Source: CAVSWT01 sp963777515 (GTDB lineage Bacteria; Bacteroidota; Ignavibacteria; Ignavibacteriales; Ignavibacteriaceae). Taken from it: 64,000 nucleotides of DNA. How positions within the stretch are numbered: position 1 is the stretch's first letter; the number at the start of each line of letters is the position of its first letter. Under the pieces are notes generated by a model. That model was given only the letters and a program-made list of their open reading frames with translations. It had not been told where the DNA came from and did not search any database. Below are positions 10,895 through 21,089 of the stretch, in pieces. The stretch covers positions 248,001 to 312,000 of the forward strand of contig CAVZQU010000004.1 in assembly GCA_963777515.1 (NCBI GenBank), read 5' to 3'. Made by a program: the position numbers and the translations under genes.

Positions 10895-13142
10895 ATGAAA
10901 AAGCTATTTATACTATTTGTTTTATTAACATCATTACAAATGAATGGCATATCTCAAACACTTAAAGTTCTTTCATCACCACAGATAAAATATTTGACTA
11001 GTGATATATTTTTTGTAGATGAAAATACGGGTTGGATTGTTGGGACAAATGGGAGTATTTATAAAACTACCGATGCAGGGTTGAACTGGACAAAACAAGT
11101 ATCAAATGTTCTTTCAAATCTTACAGAAGTAGTTTTTGCTGATGCTAGTACAGGATGGGTTGGTTCAACAGGAGGAAGCGTACTTAAAACAATTGACGGC
11201 GGAGAAAATTGGACAGAGGTTAGTCTTAATACTGTTTTGCCTAAAGTTCAATTTAGCTATTGTGATGCGCTTTATTTTAAAGATGCCTTAACCGGTTTCG
11301 TTATTGCCGGACAATCCAAAAAGATTTATCTCCTTAAAACTACGGACGGTGGAGATAATTGGGCAGTTAAAGATTCTCTGATCGGAACAACAGCAAAAAG
11401 ATGGTATGATATTCAATTTAGAGGGAACAACGGAGTATTAGTTGGTGATAAAAAAGATATTGAAAAATATTCTACGGATGGCGGTGAGACCTGGAACTTT
11501 TCAACGGCTATTAACGATAATTTTTTCAGAGATTTAAAAGCAGTACGATGGTTAAATGATAATGAAGTTATTGCTATAGGAGAAGGTAATGAATTTTACG
11601 GAGTGATTACTCCAATATACAAATCAACTGATGGCGGGATTAATTGGGTTAAGAAAAGTGGAACCCTTACTTTTAATAAATATGACAGAATTAAAGATGC
11701 TTACTTTAAAGACAGCCTTAATGGAATTGGAGTTGGAAGTAATGGATTCAGCCGTGAATACGTATTGAAGACATCAGATGGCGGAGAAACCTGGAATGCT
11801 TCATCACCTAATTTTGCATTTGGTTTAACTGCTTTGAGTGTTTTAGATAATGTAATTTATGCGTTGGGAACTAGCAGTCATGTTTTAAAATCAACGGATT
11901 TTGGAGATACCTGGCAATTAGTTCATCAAAAAGCTCCTTCATCAATTTACGGTATTCAATTTATAGGCGGCAAAGGTTATGCTGTTTCAAATAACGGGGA
12001 CTTCTACTTAAACTCTGATGGAACCGGTAATGAATGGCAAATTATTTCAAGTGCTTTAGAGAATGAATGCTTTGCAATGAAATTCGTTACGCCGGATACA
12101 GGATTTATATTAAAAGAAAATGCTCATATAGTAAAAACAACGGATGGCGGATATTCTTGGAAAACAGTTTTGCCTGCCTCTGAATTTAGTTCCAGGAACC
12201 GCGTGGGGGGAATTTCATTTGGTGATTTAAATACCGGTTATGCCTGGGGAAGCATAGTTGATTATGGTGATTATTATATTTTCAAAACTACTGATCAGGG
12301 TGAAACATGGACCCAAATTTATAATATTGGCGGCCCCGGATATATTTCCGGCGATATAATTGCTTTTGATGCAGGCAATGCTGTGCTGCTGGGGCCAGAC
12401 TTATGGACATTAAGAACTACTGATGGTGGTGCTACATGGGATACAGCTTCTATAAATAATTTCCCGGTTGGATTTGAGAATAAGGACTTTGAAGATGTTG
12501 CTCTGCTAGATGAAAATACAGCAATTGCTGTTGGGGATAAATTTATTTGCGAAACAACTGATAAAGGAGCAAACTGGAACTATATAAGTCATAACATTAG
12601 CGGAATTGATTCATCTTTTTATACTGTGACTTTTCAAAATAGTGATTCCGGTTATATAGGGTGTTTCGATGGATTAGTTCTGAAAACAGTTGATGGAGGC
12701 AAGAGTTGGGACTACGACAGCAGCTTAGTTGACCAATATTATCTCTATTCCTCCGCAATTACAGAAAATGGTAAATTATTTTTAGGAACATCGAATGGGA
12801 ATATTCTTGGCGAAGAAACAACAGTTGGTGTTGAAAAAAATGATGAATATAATTCCAACTTCGTTTAGCCTTAAACAAAATTATCCGAATCCTTTTAACC
12901 CATCAACTATTATAAAATATTCGATTCCTTCTATTGGAAAAGGAGATATTAATTCCGTACAATTAAAAATTTACGGTATACTAGGAAATGAAATTGCAAC
13001 ACTTGTAAATGAAACAAAATCACCAGGCGAATATTCTGTAAGCTTTGATGCGGGAAAATATAACCTCGCAAGTGGAATCTATTTTTATCAGTTAAAAGCC
13101 GGGAATTTTATTTCAACAAAAAAAATGGTGTTACTAAAATAA
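10895..13142 (+). CDS. YCF48/BNR-repeat secreted protein with T9SS sorting domain, one frameshift
   Basis: A signal peptide ends near GISQ, followed by many TTDGGxxW-type repeats predicting a beta propeller as in the gene at 2890. At the A7 run near 12834-12840 the frame shifts by one base. After it come IPTSFSLKQNYPNPFNPST and a complete sorting domain ending KKMVLLK at 13142. Without the correction the protein would lose its secretion signal, so a homopolymer error is more likely than a real truncation. Expected to be exported by T9SS; ligand unknown. Confidence 0.85.
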
Positions 13143-13174
13143 TTTTTTAAGATTTAATTAATAAAGGAATACTC

Positions 13175-15421
13175 ATGCATAAGACTCTTAATATTTACAA
13201 AAAAAATATTAAAGTAATTTTTTTAATACTGTTTTTATTGTTTTCTAATGTAGCGCTTCAAGCGAAAATAAAAATTATTCAACCTATTCAACAACACTCG
13301 TCTTCATTTGCGATTATTGTTGACGATATGACTTATGAAAAAATTAGTGATGCAATAAACGCTTACCGCGATGCTGTTGAAAATGATGGTTTATCTACAT
13401 TTATATTAGCTGATAAATGGAAGAATCCTGAAGAAATTAAAGCCGAAATTATAAAGTTATACAATGGGAAGCCAAAACTTGAAGGAGTTGTTTTTATCGG
13501 TGACGTTCCCATTCCTATGATTCGCAATGCTCAACACATGACTTCTGCATTTAAATTGGATGAATATAAATATCCGTACTTTGAAAGTTCAATTGCATCC
13601 GATTGCTTTTACGATGATTTTGATTTGAAGTTTAAATATCTGGAACATGATACTGTACATACACTTTCGTATTACTATTCAATGCTTCCCGATTCTCCCC
13701 AAAGAATTGAAAAGGAAATATACAGCGGCCGCATAAAACCATCCGGAGAAAAAATTAATAAATATGAAGTTATTAAAAATTATTTATTAAGAATTTCCAA
13801 ACAGAAGAACGAACAAAATTTCTTAAAGAATGCTTTTGTATTTACCGGCCATGGTTATTATTCTCAATCTCTTACCGCTTGGGCAGATGAGAGATTATCG
13901 TTAGTAGAACAATTTCCTCAGCTATTTAAACCGGAAGGAAGAATAAAAAATCTTCAGTACAGCTTTAGCGACGATATGAAAAATATATTAAAGATTGAAT
14001 TGCAACTGCCGGAAATGGATATGGCGATTTTCCATGCACATGGAGATGATGATCTTCAATTACTCTTAAATTATCCAGAAGCAAACAACGTAAGTCAAAA
14101 TATAGAATCAGTCAAATTATATCTTAGAAATAAATTACGTTCTGCAAAAAGAAGACATAAATCTATTGGCGATGCTAAAGATTATTTCATGAAAGAATAT
14201 AATGTCCCTGAAAGCTGGTTTGAAGGAGCGTTTAATGATTCAGTAACGGCAGCAGATTCACTTCTTGATTTTAGTCTTGATATGCATATTCAAGATGTTC
14301 GAAACATTTCTCCACAGCCTAAATTTATTATGTTCGATGAATGCTTTAACGGTTCGTATCATGAAAATGAATACATCGCCGGTGAATATGTTTTTGGTAA
14401 AGGTAAAGTTATTGCTGCTGAAGCTAACTCCGTTAATACCCTGCAGGATAGATGGGCAGATGAATTTATGGGGTTAATAAATGAAGGTGTAAGAATAGGT
14501 CAATGGCACAAGCTAAAGAATTCACTTGAATCAGTAATTTTAGGAGATCCCACATTTCACTATAACTTTAATTCAAAAAATAATTTGAATCAATTGCTGA
14601 ATGCAAATAATCTTAATGAGTGGAAAGATTTAGAAAAAAGTAAAGATCCCGTAGTCCGGAGTTTAGCAATAAATATGATTTACAAAAGTCTTCAATCAAA
14701 ATATGAAGATGAATTGGTTAGAATATACAAAAATGATCCTTCTCCAAATGTAAGATTACATGCTTTAAAATGTCTTGGAGAAATTGATGGAAAAGGTTTT
14801 AGAGAAGTATTAAAAGAATCAATTAATGATCCTTTTGAATTTATTAGAAGGTTATCAGCAATATGGATGGGAGAAATTGGTGATAGCGTTTATCTGCCTT
14901 TACTTGTAAAACAAGATATTCTTGATGAATCATCCAGGGTTAGTTTTAATGCAAGGAATTCAATTGGCTTTTTTAATAGCAAAGAAGCAATTGCGGCAGT
15001 GAATGATGTTATCAACAATTTGCCGGATGTTCCTTCAAATAAAGTCACAAAGGAGCAATTAGTTAATTCAATAAATCACAATGATTTTTGGCTTTACAAA
15101 GAGATACTGCCAACTTTGGAGAACGATACATTATCTATTAGAAAAAGAGTTCAGCAGGCAAGAACGTTTAGAAATTATCGTTTTCATGAAGCAGTGCCGG
15201 AACTAATTTCTTTAATGAGCGATCATAAAACAAATGTGGAAATTAGAACAGCTATTGCCGAGGCATTAGGCTGGTTTAATCTATCGATAGAAAAAAATAA
15301 AATTGTAACAGCTTGCGATAAAATTATTAGTAATAATAACGAGCCTGAATCGTTAAGGGCGGAGGCTGAACGAACAAAAGGGAGATTAATTACGGGGCTT
15401 AATAATTCAATAATTCCATAA
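13175..15421 (+). CDS. Gingipain-like caspase-fold (C25/clan CD) protein with HEAT repeats
   Basis: 748 residues with an N-terminal membrane/signal segment (about 12-32). Residues about 45-470 look like a C25/clan CD cysteine peptidase. They hold a gingipain-type core (VVFIGDVPIP), a catalytic His-Gly at H289-G290 (in FHAHGDDD) and a candidate catalytic Cys at C390 in FDECFNGS. The last 250 residues are helical HEAT-like repeats (for example VRSLAINMIY, VRLHALKCLGEIDG, FIRRLSAIWMGEIGD). I see no T9SS sorting domain here, so unlike gingipains it may stay in the periplasm. It lies between a T9SS substrate and an M16 peptidase. Catalytic assignment is by motif only. Confidence 0.72.
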   Translation: MHKTLNIYKKNIKVIFLILFLLFSNVALQAKIKIIQPIQQHSSSFAIIVDDMTYEKISDAINAYRDAVENDGLSTFILADKWKNPEEIKAEIIKLYNGKPKLEGVVFIGDVPIPMIRNAQHMTSAFKLDEYKYPYFESSIASDCFYDDFDLKFKYLEHDTVHTLSYYYSMLPDSPQRIEKEIYSGRIKPSGEKINKYEVIKNYLLRISKQKNEQNFLKNAFVFTGHGYYSQSLTAWADERLSLVEQFPQLFKPEGRIKNLQYSFSDDMKNILKIELQLPEMDMAIFHAHGDDDLQLLLNYPEANNVSQNIESVKLYLRNKLRSAKRRHKSIGDAKDYFMKEYNVPESWFEGAFNDSVTAADSLLDFSLDMHIQDVRNISPQPKFIMFDECFNGSYHENEYIAGEYVFGKGKVIAAEANSVNTLQDRWADEFMGLINEGVRIGQWHKLKNSLESVILGDPTFHYNFNSKNNLNQLLNANNLNEWKDLEKSKDPVVRSLAINMIYKSLQSKYEDELVRIYKNDPSPNVRLHALKCLGEIDGKGFREVLKESINDPFEFIRRLSAIWMGEIGDSVYLPLLVKQDILDESSRVSFNARNSIGFFNSKEAIAAVNDVINNLPDVPSNKVTKEQLVNSINHNDFWLYKEILPTLENDTLSIRKRVQQARTFRNYRFHEAVPELISLMSDHKTNVEIRTAIAEALGWFNLSIEKNKIVTACDKIISNNNEPESLRAEAERTKGRLITGLNNSIIP

Positions 15422-15438
15422 TATAATCGGAGTGTTTA

Positions 15439-18237
15439 ATGAAGCTTTTTGGATTTTCAATATTATTTTTAATTTTAACTTCTCTTGCTGCTGCGCAGGA
15501 ATTTAAGCCGGACGATGAGATTCCTATTGATAATAAAATTACGACTGGAGTTTTAGATAATGGTTTAAAATATTTTATAAGAGAAAATAAAAAGCCGGAG
15601 GACCGTGCTGAACTTAGACTTGTTGTAAATGTTGGCTCTGTTCTGGAAGATGAAAATCAGCAAGGCCTTGCACATTTTGTTGAGCACATGGCATTCAACG
15701 GCACAAAAAATTTCAAGAAAAATGATTTGATTAGTTATCTTGAAAGTATCGGAATGAAGTTTGGCGCAGATATAAATGCATACACAAGCTTTGATGAGAC
15801 TATATATATGCTTCAAATTCCAACTGATCAGGATGAAACTTTGGATAAGGGATTTCAAATTCTTGAAGACTGGGCACACAATGTAAGTTTTGATGATGAA
15901 GAAATTGATAAAGAACGAGGAGTGATAATCGAAGAGTGGAGACTAGGCCGCGGCGCTTCTGCAAGAATGCGTGATAAACAATTTCCTATATTATTTAAAG
16001 GATCACGATATGCTGAAAGGCTTCCAATAGGGAAAAAAGATATTCTTGAAAACTTTAAGCACGAAACTTTAAAAAGATTTTATAAGGAATGGTATAGGCC
16101 GGATTTAATGGCAGTAATTGCTGTTGGAGATTTTGATAAAGCTAAAATAGAGAACCTGATTAAAAAACACTTTAGTAAAATTAAAAACGTAGAGAATGAG
16201 AAACCAAGGAAGTTTTTCCCCGTTCCGGACCAGGATCATATTTCGTTTGCTATGGCGTCAGATCCTGAAGCTACTAGCTCCGGCGTTAGTGTTTTTTACA
16301 AGTTGGGTATAGATAAGCAAGATAAAGTAAAGAATTATAAACAGAGGCTTACAGAACTGTTATATAACAGAATGTTTAGTTCAAGGCTTAGAGAGTTATC
16401 GTTAAAACCTAATCCTCCTTTTGTAACTGCTTATTCATCAAAAGAAGATATTATAAGAACAAAAGCATTTTACTATTTGGGTGCGTCAGTTAAAGATGGT
16501 GAAGTAGATAAAGGATTAGAAGTTCTGTTAACCGAGGCGGCAAGAATAAAAAAGTTCGGCTTTACAGAATCTGAACTTCAAAGACGAAAAGATGAATTGC
16601 TTAGATATATTGAAACATCTTATAATGAAAGAGATAAAAGTGAATCGGCAAAATATGCCGGCGAATATATTAGGCATTTCTTAGAAGGCGAGCCGGTTCC
16701 AGGAATTGAATACGAATATGAGCTTCAAAAAGCCATAATACCTACAATAACTCTTGAAGATGTTGATGCTTTATCCCGCGAGTGGATGAATAAAGATGAT
16801 TGTGTAGTTTTGGTAAATGCTCCTGCAAAAAAAGGATTAGAACTTCCAAAAGAAGAAGAATTGCTGTCGGTTTTTGAAAAAGTTAAAAACAAAAAGCTTG
16901 AACCGTATATAGATGATGTTGCTGATCAGCCACTGGTAGAAAAAATTCCTTCAGCAGGTAAGATAATTAAAGAGGACAATGTATCAGAGTTGAATGTAAC
17001 AGAACTGACTTTATCCAATGGTGTAAAAGTAGTATTAAAGCCTACTGATTTCAAGAATGATGAAATTGATATGAGGGCGTTTAGTCCCGGCGGAAATTCT
17101 TTGGTATCAAACGAAGATTATATTGCCGCAGCTACAGCTTCCCAATTAATTAATCAAAGCGGTGTAGGAGCATTTAATAATACCGAACTTGAAAAGAAAT
17201 TGGCCGGCAAAGTTGTAAGAGTAGCTCCGTATATTTCTGAGCTAACGGAGGGATTTCTTGGGTCATCATCTTCAAAAGATGTTGAGACAATGTTTCAACT
17301 AATATATCTTTATTTTACTTCACCAAGAATTGATAGTTCAGCATTCTTATCTTACATTTCAAAAGTTAAAACCCTTGTGGCAAATAGAGAAAAAAGTCCT
17401 GAAGCAGCATTTAACGATACTCTTTCATTAACTTTAGCACAGTATAATCCAAGAAGATATCCATGGACTGAGAAGACAGTTGACAAAATGAATATGGAAA
17501 AATCATTCGAAATCTATAAAGACCGATTTTCAGATGCATCTGATTTCACTTTTTTATTAGTCGGCAGTTTTGATGTAGAAAAAATAAAACCACTTATTGA
17601 AACTTATTTGGGAAACCTTCCTTCAATTAAAAGACAAGAGAGTTATACTGATATTGGAATTAGGCCTCCTAAAGGTGTAATAAAAAAGGAAGTTCGTAAA
17701 GGAATCGAACAAAAAGGTTATGTTGATGTTACTTTTACAGGCCCTTTCGAATGGACTCAAGAAAATAGCTATTTATTAAAATCCATGACAAGTGCGGTTC
17801 GTATTAAATTAAGAGAAGTTTTAAGAGAAGATAAAAGTGGAACTTATGGAATTCGTATTTCTTCAACAGGGAAACACGCTCCTGATGAAGAATACCAAAT
17901 TGAAATTTCTTTCGGCTGCGATCCTACAAGGATAAACGAACTTGTAGGTACATTATTTACACAACTTGATAGTATAAGAAATTATAGTTTGGATGAAACA
18001 TATATTGAAAGAGTTAAGGAAATGCAGATTAGAGAAAACGAAGTTCAAAGAAAAGAAAATGATTATTGGGTTAAAACTTTAACCAGCTATTATTTTTATG
18101 ATATGGATTTGTCTGATATTTATAAGAATGATGATAAAATAGAAAAGTTAGATAATGAAGAAATACAAGAAACTGCTAAAAAATATTTTAACATGAATAA
18201 TTATGTGATGGTAGTTCTTTATCCAGAAAATTCATAA
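15439..18237 (+). CDS. M16 family zinc metallopeptidase (insulinase/pitrilysin-like)
   Basis: 932 residues, with a signal peptide ending at LAAAQ. The zinc motif HFVEH is at 79-83 and the third ligand is probably E159 in DKERGVIIEE, 76 residues on, as usual for the family. There are two M16 halves: the active N-terminal domain and an inactive C-terminal domain (from about 515) that closes the chamber. It is likely a periplasmic peptidase degrading peptides. It starts 17 bp after the C25-like gene, so the two are probably co-transcribed. Confidence 0.92.
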   Translation: MKLFGFSILFLILTSLAAAQEFKPDDEIPIDNKITTGVLDNGLKYFIRENKKPEDRAELRLVVNVGSVLEDENQQGLAHFVEHMAFNGTKNFKKNDLISYLESIGMKFGADINAYTSFDETIYMLQIPTDQDETLDKGFQILEDWAHNVSFDDEEIDKERGVIIEEWRLGRGASARMRDKQFPILFKGSRYAERLPIGKKDILENFKHETLKRFYKEWYRPDLMAVIAVGDFDKAKIENLIKKHFSKIKNVENEKPRKFFPVPDQDHISFAMASDPEATSSGVSVFYKLGIDKQDKVKNYKQRLTELLYNRMFSSRLRELSLKPNPPFVTAYSSKEDIIRTKAFYYLGASVKDGEVDKGLEVLLTEAARIKKFGFTESELQRRKDELLRYIETSYNERDKSESAKYAGEYIRHFLEGEPVPGIEYEYELQKAIIPTITLEDVDALSREWMNKDDCVVLVNAPAKKGLELPKEEELLSVFEKVKNKKLEPYIDDVADQPLVEKIPSAGKIIKEDNVSELNVTELTLSNGVKVVLKPTDFKNDEIDMRAFSPGGNSLVSNEDYIAAATASQLINQSGVGAFNNTELEKKLAGKVVRVAPYISELTEGFLGSSSSKDVETMFQLIYLYFTSPRIDSSAFLSYISKVKTLVANREKSPEAAFNDTLSLTLAQYNPRRYPWTEKTVDKMNMEKSFEIYKDRFSDASDFTFLLVGSFDVEKIKPLIETYLGNLPSIKRQESYTDIGIRPPKGVIKKEVRKGIEQKGYVDVTFTGPFEWTQENSYLLKSMTSAVRIKLREVLREDKSGTYGIRISSTGKHAPDEEYQIEISFGCDPTRINELVGTLFTQLDSIRNYSLDETYIERVKEMQIRENEVQRKENDYWVKTLTSYYFYDMDLSDIYKNDDKIEKLDNEEIQETAKKYFNMNNYVMVVLYPENS

Positions 18238-18282
18238 ATAATTTTAAAAGAAATCCTAAAATAATATTTACTAATTAGGTCT

Positions 18283-18319
18283 CCATTTACAGGAAAGACT
18301 TAGGTCTTTCCTAAAATGG
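18283..18319 (+). terminator. Hairpin after the M16 gene
   Basis: CCATTT..AGGAAAGAC and GTCTTTCCT..AAATGG pair around a TTAG loop with a single bulge, 45 bp after the peptidase stop, followed by an A/T-rich stretch. It is a probable terminator for the plus-strand genes. Confidence 0.6.
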
Positions 18320-18334
18320 ATAAAATCATTTACA

Positions 18335-18447
18335 CAGATTATTTTACAGACTCAAATAATCTGGTTGATGCAGTTAATTTAATTTGAATTGGTAAACAAT
18401 TTTTTAATCCAAAATAATTAAGCCTGTAATTAAAAAAATTACAAGCT
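18335..18447. terminator. Two further hairpins between convergent genes
   Basis: CAGATTATTT (18335-18344) pairs exactly with AAATAATCTG (18354-18363). A second stem with CTGTAATT and AATTACAAG sits around 18421-18447. Both lie between the end of the plus-strand peptidase and the end of the minus-strand small genes, so they may terminate transcription from either side. Confidence 0.4.
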
Positions 18448-18526
18448 GATATTTAATATATACTAGTTATATATATTGTTGAATAATATATTTCTTTGCT
18501 TCTTCAAATGTCATTCCTTCCTTCAT

Positions 18527-18712
18527 TCATTTTCTTAAAATATAGGCATCCGGGCAAGTACATTCTTCATCAATACCCCATGGTCTGCTGGTTCCTTTTA
18601 ATTTGCAGTAGTTATAATGCGGGTCTCTATTTTTTTCTTTGGTTGTTTTCGTAAATAATTTATTAAATTGCTCCGTTTTTTCTTTATCATCTTTTTCACG
18701 TCGTTCAATCAT
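18527..18712 (-). CDS. Small Cys-rich protein, unrecognised
   Basis: 61 residues, rich in charged residues, ending with HYNYCKLKGTSRPWGIDEECTCPDAYILRK. The cysteine spacing suggests a metal-binding or disulphide motif, but I do not recognise the family. Its ATG overlaps the stop of the gene upstream by 8 bp, so translation is probably coupled. After the TGA stop the same frame stays open for about 17 more codons (MKEGMTFEEAKKYIIQQ) to about 18470. The short ATGA-ATGA repeat at the stop could be an insertion, so the real protein may be longer. Confidence 0.55.
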   Translation of the reverse strand: MIERREKDDKEKTEQFNKLFTKTTKEKNRDPHYNYCKLKGTSRPWGIDEECTCPDAYILRK

Positions 18713-18983
18713 ATTTTTTTAACTCGGATTCTGTTTTATTAAGAAATTCTAGGAATTCCGGTATTAAATCTTTAACGGCTGTTATATAACCAATAGTATA
18801 ATTACAACCTTCTAAAATTGATTCCTTATTTTTTCTTCCTTTTATTGGATCTCCATCAACTGACCATTCATCGTCCGGCTGGCTTTTAGCTGATTTATTT
18901 GTTTTTGTTTGGCCTTCAATTTCTCCCTGAACAGACTTAAGTTTGTTTGTTAATATATCGGTTATTAGTACTTCTTTACTCAT
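18705..18983 (-). CDS. Small hypothetical protein
   Basis: 92 residues. A very strong ribosome site (GAGGAGGG) lies upstream of the ATG at 18983, which supports a real gene. The sequence is hydrophilic, with a region rich in Lys/Asp/Ser (EIEGQTKTNKSAKSQPDDEW) and an amphipathic helix at the end. No family is recognised. It overlaps the downstream Cys-rich gene, so the two form a small operon in accessory DNA next to a decayed toxin-antitoxin locus. Confidence 0.6.
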   Translation of the reverse strand: MSKEVLITDILTNKLKSVQGEIEGQTKTNKSAKSQPDDEWSVDGDPIKGRKNKESILEGCNYTIGYITAVKDLIPEFLEFLNKTESELKKYD

Positions 18984-19162
18984 GATTGACCCTCCTCAAT
19001 GGTATATAATTATTTAAAGTTGAATTATAATGAAGGGCTTAAATTTACTGTGTTATTAAATGGTATTTCAAATATTATGAATCATTTGACCAAACCGATT
19101 TTATATTGTAACAAATGAACCGTTTGGAGATTTTAATCAGTAAATAAATTTATACTTTAATT

Positions 19163-19861
19163 TTAATCAAGCCGCTCTAATAATTTATTTGCTAATGACA
19201 AAGCGAATTCTTTAAGTTCCTCAACGGTTATTGTAATAGAAAAATTCTCTGCATGATGTCTATCTAATCAATCAAATATCCTTACTCCTGAAATATCACC
19301 TTTCTCTGTTCGTTGCTCAATTAATCCATGGTTAATCCATTTCTGAAATGCCTTAATATATTTGTAAAGCTATAATCTCCATATTTTTCATAATCAATGT
19401 TTTCTCGAGTTATAGAATAGGTATTATCATTTAAATCAAATGTATAGTCCGATAGTACTTCAATCATTTGATCTTTTGGAAATGTGATTAATCCAAAACA
19501 ACGGCAGTATATATTTCAAAAAGAGCTTGTGAGATAGGTTCATTTACTTCGACAAATCGTAGTTTCATTTGTCTTATATCTTCTTCTGCTTTGATAAAGG
19601 CTTCATTAAAAATAGGATCTGCTTCTATTTCTTTTCTAGAGCCTTCGGTTTTATAAGTAGCCTTTTTAAAATTAGTTTTAGCCCTTGCTATACGAAAAGC
19701 AAAAGTAGCATGATTATGCTGCGAACTTAACCGGCAATGATGATTTATTCTTCGATGTATGAGTTGAAATTTTTTTGTATTAAAAATTCTCGGTAAATAT
19801 TAAAATTAGCTTTCTTTTGTCTTCTAATCCCATCTGTAAATTCGTTAACAATTCCATACAT
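19163..19861 (-). pseudogene. Decayed gene of unknown family downstream of the AbiEi-like gene
   Basis: Joining fragments on the minus strand gives about 230 residues. One begins MYGIVNEFTDGIRRQKKANF, another contains EIEADPIFNEAFIKAEEDIR and LFEIYTAVVL, then DYTFDLNDNTYSITRENIDY, and the end reads TVEELKEFALSLANKLLERL with a stop at 19163. At least two frameshifts and several in-frame stops interrupt it. It follows the antitoxin-like gene directly, where a toxin would be expected, but I see no nucleotidyltransferase motif of AbiEii. The function is therefore left open. Confidence 0.45.
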
Positions 19862-19864
19862 TTA

Positions 19865-20850
19865 TCAATCTTCTTTGATATATCTAACAATATCTTTCTC
19901 GTATATTATTTTGCTGTTTCAATATTTCGGGGATCTCCGGTTGCAAGTAAATCGGCATATACCAAAATTGGATGTGTCATCCCGGGGTAATCAGTATCTT
20001 CAAAGTTCCAGAATTTTTTCATAAGTATCAGGTTACCTTTGGGATCTTTTTTTAACCTGTTCTTTAATGTAAATTCACCTTGCCTCTCGGTAATGTATAT
20101 AGTATATATAAAAGGATTTAAGTAATTTATTAATCTTGCAGCAGCTCCTTCTCCTCCCCATAATGCATTATAATCCTTTAATTGTAAATTATTAATCTGA
20201 TCTTCATTTTTCTGATACCTGTCAATCAAATATTTTGGTTTTAATTTATTTGGGTATAATGCCACCCGCGCATTTAGCAAATATTCTTTATTAGCTATTA
20301 TATTTGTTCTAACATCAGTTAGCAAATTGAGTGTTCTATGGACGGTGCCAACACCAGTAATTGCACATTTTGCAATTTTTCGAATAGGCTCTCTTTCTAA
20401 TCCTGGATTACATAGAAAGGCAAATATTACTTTTTGAGCTGCAACACTAAAGGTTTTTTTAGGTATTTTGATTTTTTATTCATCATCTAATCTATTCCCT
20501 TTCAGTTTTACAAACAAAGGAGGTACCTTTATTAGAGCATTACCTGCAGCATCAATGAAATTAATTCCGTTATCTTCAATAGTGTCCATTAAATTTGGGT
20601 TTATGAATTCAGTTATTAATAGAGTTTTGCCTTTCATATCCTTTAGCTGATTCAATACTATTCCCAATCTCACTTTATTAATAAATAGTCTGATTTCAAC
20701 ATTGAATTCAATATTGTAATCGTCGTTTTGTATACCTAGGACGGCATTGGGCATATTAGTGTTTTCATGAAAATGTAATGTGGTTCTAAAACCTGTTGCT
20801 TTTTCTAATTGCTTTACAGCTTTATTAACTATTTCTTTTTCTCTATTCAT
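19865..20850 (-). pseudogene. Type IV TA AbiEi-family antitoxin, broken
   Basis: Reading one frame from 20850 gives an AbiEi-like protein of about 325 residues. The N-terminus MNREKEIVNKAVKQLEKATG, the central FIDAAGNALIKVPPLFVKL, and the late WGGEGAA, MKKFWNFEDTDYP and PILVYADLLATGDPRNIETA match the pattern of Bacteroidota AbiEi antitoxins. A TAA at 20476-20478 interrupts it in frame; the frame then stays open through a winged-helix-like segment (FAFLCNPGLEREPIRKIAKC). A missing A near 19916 cuts off the last residues IIYEKDIVRYIKED. AbiEi proteins neutralise AbiEii and repress their own promoter; the palindromic repeats upstream fit that. Confidence 0.65.
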
Positions 20851-20856
20851 TGTTTT

Positions 20857-20959
20857 TGTTCCATGCTCACACGATTTAATTATTTTTGGAAAAAAAATTA
20901 TATTTTAACTAAATACAACATTCTGTTCCAGAATTACTATTAATTATGAGCATGGAACA
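20857..20959 (-). promoter_or_regulatory. Probable autoregulatory operator of the AbiEi-like gene
   Basis: TGTTCCATGCTCA (20857-20869) is repeated in exact reverse complement at 20947-20959, 77 bp apart. A third TGTTCC lies between them at 20924 inside the small palindrome TTCTGTTCCAGAA. The repeats begin just upstream of the ATG of the minus-strand antitoxin gene. AbiEi proteins are known to bind inverted repeats in their own promoter. The match to that arrangement is by position, not by known sequence. Confidence 0.5.
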
Positions 20960-21089
20960 AGAATAATAAGAATGGATATTAATTTTGTATAAATTATATT
21001 CAAAAATATTTAAATTTTCATTGAACATTTTATAGTACATTCATAAATTATTTTTAGAATTTAGAAGTTATTTGAAGCATCTAGTGTGT

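Noticed and set aside
19163..19861. AbiEii toxin
   Set aside because: The position fits, but none of the recovered fragments shows the nucleotidyltransferase GSxxxD-type motif or known AbiEii sequence.
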